From NCBI RefSeq assembly GCF_001039355.2, contig NW_019776079.1, positions 519,497 through 583,496 of the forward strand: a DNA stretch of 64,000 nt, given 5' to 3'. The position numbers and the translations under genes are program-made. This stretch comes from Lingula anatina. Lineage: Eukaryota; Brachiopoda; Lingulata; Lingulida; Lingulidae. Numbering within the stretch: the first letter of the stretch is position 1; each line of letters starts with the position of its first letter. Below are positions 58,501 through 64,000 of this stretch, piece by piece. A model generated the notes under the pieces. That model searched no databases. It saw only the letters and a program-made list of their open reading frames with translations, and was not told the DNA's origin.

Positions 58501-60892
58501 AGACTGATGTCTTCTTTCTGTGGTAATTATTTCTGTTATTTGCCTAATGCTGTAATTGAAGAGTGTTTCTGTCAGTAAATAAAGTTATTTATTGGTAGCA
58601 TCAATTTAGCTCTCAGACAGGCTGATGTGTCCTGTTTTCAAACTTAATACTGGGATTTGGCATTGGCTTTCTTTTGTGGTTTTCCTGACACAATGTTTTG
58701 GACCAAGGTGATGGAGATGACATGGCTTTTTTTCTGATTTATTTAAAACCATAATACATCCATTGAGAAGGTTTGAAACATATAGGTGTTAATTTCATAA
58801 ATTTTTAGTATGTCTAGATTATTTTTTATTAATGCTGTATGATCTGTATTTTTACATATTTACCAGTTATATGGAAGAAAGATGCAGTGTTCTTTGGATA
58901 AAGTCAAATGTGACTGTACCATGGACAAGGGAATAATTGTTCCTTCTATTCTACAATGTATACATACTGAATGTATTCGTCAGGGTATTTAAATTTGACA
59001 TAAAGATTTCCTGGAAACATTTCAACCATTACTCAGTCAGACTTTTTATTAAATTATTCATCGATTGTGAGAACCTGACAGCAGGTGGGAAATGAATGTT
59101 TGCTATTGTACTGGAAGTTAACCAGTGCTTAATTTTTCCAGAAAATAAGACTTTGTTGTTTTGTGAGGGAGGTCAGGAAGGGTGCTACATGAAAGTATAT
59201 GAAACTATATACATGCATGCACATTGCTGCTTGGTTAGATATGACCATGTAATCGGACCATTTTATCAGACCATATAATAGTAATTTCTGTAAATAAAAA
59301 CTTACATAAATTCCATTTTTGATTCTAGGAGATATTTGGTTCATGTAGTATAATATGTTTTATGCAATTAGATTGATACTTAAACTTGGTTCAATATAAC
59401 ATGTTTAAGAATTTGAATGATTAAGTTGAAAAAAGTGACCCGTAAAGGTTAACTTTTTCATTGCAGGTGTAAATGTAATGTAATTGACCTCTATTACTTC
59501 ATGATTTCAACTGTCCCAATGCTTTGTCATTATCATTCATCATGGACTGTGTAATGCCATGTAAAATATGTTAACTTTGCCCCCATATAAGTATGTGTAG
59601 GCATGTGGAAGTTTAAATCTGATGGAATTTGCTGTCACTACAATTATCTACATAGTAATATTTTTGACTTTGTATTTAACCTTCACTATATTTTCTAAGA
59701 TGAGGTCCAACTAAATTTTTGCCAGGTAAATATGTCAGAGAGAGTAGAACTGATGTCTTTACCCCAGGAAGAGGTAACAAGATTGGCTGCCAACAACAAT
59801 TTTATAAAACAGAATAACTTAATCAATTACTGTCTGGTTTAATTGGCTTTTAATCAGTTATCTTTGTAGGGATGCACTTGACATGGGTGGAGAACTAAAT
59901 GTGTAGGAAATAAGGTTGAGAAAAAAAGTTGTCCACTCATTTTGCAAATAAGTAAAGGCTTAATAGAGGAATGTTTGAGTAGTATTAGATTTTTCATCTA
60001 GCAGAAGTAAAGACTATAAAAGTTTAAAGTGATCTTGTTGAAATGTGTCTAATATTAACATTAGTGTCCCATGAAAATTATTTTTTAAGTTATCTGTACT
60101 GATATGGTCAAACAAATATGTATGATATAACATGTGAGTTATTCCACTGTTGCAGTAGTTTATGTTGATAGTATTGTGTATGCTAAGAGACACTGCAATC
60201 AAATGTAGAAGCCTGAAGGCGTTTTTAATTTGTGCATATCAGTCAATGTAAAGGGGATGTGTATTGCAAAACATCACTTTGTATCTCAGGCAATTTTCAC
60301 TCAGCCTTATCCATTGATTTTGTTAATCAAGGACCAAGCCTTTGTGTCTGAAGAAGTTTTTTAGCATGCTTTCCACTACAAGTAATAGAGTGGAAAATTA
60401 TGCATAATAAAGCAGAAAAATGCGGGAATTCAATGGAGAGATTTCATCTGAAGTAGGATAAACCAGGAGAAAACATTGGCAATTTGCCCTGCGATGAAGC
60501 CAAGATTTTTCCTTTTTACTTAACCAAGACCCTGTTTCCAGGGCGGTCATAGATAAGGCAAATAAGACCCTTATTTTCTTTGAAAAAATGGAAAATCTAC
60601 ACTAGCAAGTTCCTAATTATGAGTCTGTTATTTATTTAGGACCTGGACTCTGTCCCACAAGTGTTAATTGTGCCACCAAAAATGTATGAGCAGTAGTTAT
60701 TTTTTTAACCAAAGTGATTTTTCTTATTTTGGTACAGAACTTGATTTTATTTGTTGTTGTTTTATTTTTTATTATTTTTAGTTATTTTCTAAAGTACATA
60801 TTTTACTTTCAGTGAAACATGTAGATGGCAAATTCCAGTCACAGCTGACCAAGGTAGCCGTTCATGCCACACTGGGCAAGTCAGAACTTTGA
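54647..60892 (+). CDS. MYDGF: Myeloid-derived growth factor homologue
   Basis: MYDGF (UPF0556 family, former C19orf10) is a small beta-rich protein of the secretory pathway; in mammals it is a paracrine factor in heart repair and is also held in the ER. Exons: 54647-54784, 56205-56255, 56641-56784, 57197-57257, 60813-60892, phase-consistent, 157 residues (human 173). Features: an N-terminal signal peptide (VVFTLTFFVSFWSVG), VINFDVKPGG, EFICTFAYSCQGGTKESW (human CMFTYASQGGTNEQW), a Cys in the SLSCSVERPS strand, SYLFFEKF, and VPLRPGELEV. It ends in KSEL, a KDEL-type ER retrieval signal, where human MYDGF has RTEL. The second Cys in AYSC is not in the human protein. Promoter shared with HSD17B4. 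Confidence 0.95.
55609..55768 (+). mobile_element. CAGGGGCGGAT MITE, copy 3
   Basis: 160 bp with ends CAGGAGCGGATT and ATCCACCCCTG, flanked by CACCA (55604-55608, 55769-55773). The surrounding CCA repeats make the duplication less decisive here. In MYDGF intron 1. Confidence 0.8.
57258..60812 (+). other. MYDGF intron 4, nothing recognised
   Basis: A 3.5-kb intron, by far the longest in this gene. No exon, transposon end or conserved frame was found by eye on either strand. Confidence 0.5.
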
Positions 60893-63101
60893 TTTCTACC
60901 CCTCAGTACCACAAAGACACGATACATTCCCATCCTGTTTCAGAAGAAATATCAACAGTTGAAGAAAGTTATCAGAGACATCATGAATGCCTAATTAAAT
61001 GAATGGAGTACTTTATGAAATTTTTAACTTTGTCCTTGGAGGATAAACTTGCAAATGTGGACAAGAGAAAAAGGTTGCTACTCTACTACTTTTTCTGGAC
61101 TGCTTACTAGAGTTTGCTTTAGTTTTATGTGTTTGTTATTTGTTTGTCTACAGTTATGTCTACAGATGTACAGTAGTTTACATTATTTCAGTGCATGGAT
61201 GCTTTTTCTAATCATTAGATGGGATATTGTTAATTGGCAAGAATATAAGAATTCATTATGTTTGTTTGCTTTTTCGTTTATGGAAAGTTGGAATGAGTAT
61301 TATTTTGCCAAAGACTATTCTATCTAAATTATATTTGAAGTTGTCTCAACTTAATGAAATTATGGTACATATTTTTTAAAGATGTGTATATTTCTATGCA
61401 AATTGTTACAGTTTTAATTTTCTCTTAACTGCACTGTTAACTCATTTAGAGCTTTAATGAATTATGGGATTTTCTGTATTTTTGTTACCACTGGACATTG
61501 ACATTATAAACAGGAATGTTTTAGATGTTGATTCTGTTTTGAGTTATTACTGCATTAGCCACAAAGAGGTAATTTATTTTCTCCTAACTACTTAAAATGA
61601 AAATTAAATGTAAATCAGTTATATTTGGTAGGTATTCAGGAAAGTCAAGTATTTTTAGGGAACAATTTAGTCTGTACCTAACAATTTTCCTATATATAAC
61701 AGAGTTGTGTTTGTTAATATGAATATTCTTTTTGTTGATATAATACAAAAAGTTGGTATTGGATGGTTACCTTTATAACCAACACGGCGAATCCTGTAAC
61801 AACGAAAATATAATAGTATTTTGATAACAGTATTGCATTTATTTTAAAAGATCTATTGGGTACCACGAGCCTTGATTCCGATGCCTGCCAGCTTCTCCGT
61901 TTTCTAACCTCCATATGTGTTTAGATATGAAGTAGCTTGTCTCGTTCAGATGCCTAACTAGGGCTTCTTGGCAAAAGCCTAGGTTAAGAAATTTATTGCG
62001 GGAAGACATTTGAGATTAATAAAGAGGGTGTAGAGCCGCATATCTGTAAAGCTCACGCGTTCAAATGTGTACTGCTGCATTGTTAAACATTCACTTCTTA
62101 ACGGTGGCCCTTGGACGACATTTGGATTTCTAGACCCCGCAAATGTTTCATATCTGCAAGATATTTTTGTAAAATAATAATAAAATATAAAAAAATTATA
62201 TATCCGGGCATTTGTAGGCAGGTTTCACCATCCATGTGTGCTAATATGGAATATTAATATGTAACGGCCAGGGTCCAACATTATGCATCTTATTCTCAAA
62301 TTAGTTCTTTTCTCATTAATGACTGAAGCCCCTATAGGAAAAGCTTGAGGATTGGTTCGAAATTCAACGTTTTTGTTTAACTGAAGTAAATTAATGTTAG
62401 TGTCTTTTAAAAATCTTGCATAATTAGTAGGCGATGCTCAACACAATACGGCACAAAAAACAAAAAACAACTTGCGGTATCCAGGCTTGGGCCTACTCTC
62501 AATCTGCGGGTCCCAGTCCTGCCCAACTCGCATACCTGCGTATTGTCGAAAATAAAAATGAGATGAAAAACTTTTTAACTGTACATTTTACTGGGACTTA
62601 CTGATAGATAAACTGCGACACCTAGCTTATATGGCAATTTTATGCTGCAATCAGCGCTGTAAGATTTTTTTCGTTTGTGCACTTATCTAGAGGTGCTGGG
62701 CTCGTGCAATTTCGCATATTTCCTCATAAATGTGGTAATTAAAAGATGCAAGGGGTTTCGGCATTATAACCACTTGAATACATGCAGGTTCATAGAGTAT
62801 TGGTTCACCCTTATTTAGAGTGTGACTGTTTCTAAAACTGAGAGAAGATGAGCACGTTTATACATTTGTCTTTTGCCTGGTTATGTGACGTCAGACAAGT
62901 ACTGGGTTTCAGCCAGTATAACTTAAATCCGATTCAAGAAATGATAACCCAGAACCCCACACATTTAGTCTTGCCAAAGCAAATAAAGACTGAACACAAA
63001 GGAAATAGGCATACTTTTTATTAGTTCATATCTATGGAGAAATATTAACGTTAAGTATCAAAATGTCAATTTTACATCTGTTGTCAGAACCTCTTTTGTT
63101 A

Positions 63102-63133
<32 letters not shown>

Positions 63134-63663
63134 GACGTTACTTCTGGCAGGATGTAAAATTTCCATATTCTCTTCCCTTTGTTCAAAGTTTTCCCGGGCA
63201 CTGCAAATGATAACAGTCTGCTATCGTGTGCATGTTGCTATTACCTCCCAATACCGCCATTATAGGTACAAGACACCGCCCTGGAGTTGAAATAAAACCG
63301 TCTTCTTGTACCAAATGTCTTCCAATTTATGACTAATATTTGTACCTCACATGACCAAGGGTTATCATAAACGACATCACTGCACTAATTTATCACTTAT
63401 GATTTTCAATTGTTCTGAATAACTTTTCAACCGAGAGCAACGCATCCCCTTGACACTAGAAATGCCTTTTGGGCTATTTTTATACTACTGGGCATGTGAT
63501 ACCTCAGCCATCACTCTATTACGGTACTTGGGGTGGTAGACTGGTAGTGCTGGATTGCTAGAAGAAATGTTCTTTAACCATACACCTTTTCCATAGAAGT
63601 TTTAATATCGCGATGCAAAAACGCCATTTAGTACTATTTTAACCGCGGTTTATATAACTGTTT
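60893..63663. other. MYDGF 3' UTR and intergenic flank
   Basis: No gene recognised. The MYDGF 3' UTR ends somewhere in the first kilobase; AATAAA at about 62019-62024 and ATTAAA near 61603 are possible signals. A run of 30 A (63103-63132) may mark an old retroposed end. Confidence 0.4.
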
Positions 63664-63831
63664 CAGGGGCGGATCCAGAGATATTTTCTGACAGTCCTCC
63701 AAATTATCTTTGTTGATCCATGTTCCAATTTTGACCGTCTTCCGACAGAAAACATTAGATGGCTAACAATGTAAACTTGAAAATCTGACCGTCTTCCAGA
63801 AGACCCAGAAGACGGCCTAAATCCGCCCCTG
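63664..63831 (+). mobile_element. CAGGGGCGGAT MITE, copy 4
   Basis: 168 bp with ends CAGGGGCGGATCCAGAG and AATCCGCCCCTG, flanked by TGTTT on both sides (63659-63663, 63832-63836). Closest to copy 2. The rest of the window (63832-64000) shows no gene. Confidence 0.9.
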
Positions 63832-64000
63832 TGTTTATTGAAGCGTGATTCGTGGTTTGCGGCTAGGCAGCTATTTCCAACCCCTTTTTTATACGTCGCG
63901 GGGACATGGTTACTGAAGCTGCATAACATCTCGAATACTTGAAAGCCACAAAAAGAAGCGAATATTATATTAGTGTTGTAGTGAGATGTCTGTGTTGTAG

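Noticed and set aside
63103-63132. Poly-A run as the end of a processed pseudogene
   Set aside because: No coding similarity was found upstream of it on the plus strand, so a retrocopy cannot be supported.

Overview
This is a stretch of an intron-rich, AT-rich nuclear genome from a bilaterian animal. The genes have many short exons with GT-AG introns, and their products align well with vertebrate proteins. Non-autonomous transposons are dense, heterozygosity looks high, and long core-repeat elements of a kind common in marine invertebrates are present. A mollusc-like or other marine invertebrate is my best guess; the sequence does not fix the phylum.

Eight protein genes lie in strict alternation of strand: PIGO (-), ENSA/ARPP19-type (+), an unrecognised 168-residue coiled-coil gene (-), CACTIN (+), LINS1-like (-), SSR2/TRAP-beta (+), HSD17B4 (-) and MYDGF (+). 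They therefore form four head-to-head pairs whose start codons are only 220, 241, 517 and 94 bp apart, each gap presumably a shared promoter. Neighbouring pairs meet tail to tail. Functions range over GPI-anchor synthesis, mitotic PP2A control, splicing, ER translocation, peroxisomal beta-oxidation and a secretory-pathway growth factor, so the clustering is structural and does not reflect one pathway.

1-10 kb holds PIGO and ENSA. 10-22 kb holds the small gene and the 18-exon CACTIN, whose first intron carries an antisense LINE relic. 22-31 kb holds LINS1 and SSR2; SSR2 intron 5 carries a 935-bp foldback element with two 429-bp arms. 31-55 kb is HSD17B4, whose introns are full of repeats: two Helitron-like elements with a ~145-bp minisatellite core in which nearly every unit carries a perfect DR1 nuclear-receptor motif, plus several MITEs with exact target-site duplications. 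53-64 kb is MYDGF and its flank.

The HSD17B4/MYDGF part is assembled from contigs joined by single N bases (32556, 46210, 53857). The contig 46211-53856 overlaps both neighbours: HSD17B4 exons 2-13 appear twice, and HSD17B4 exon 1 with MYDGF exon 1 appear twice. The copies differ by small substitutions and by presence or absence of whole transposons. I read this as unmerged alleles, although the repeated exon block would also splice in frame if it were real. One SCP2-domain exon is missing at the N at 32556.

Exon borders were set by eye from splice consensus, reading phase and family knowledge; no alignment or transcript was available.
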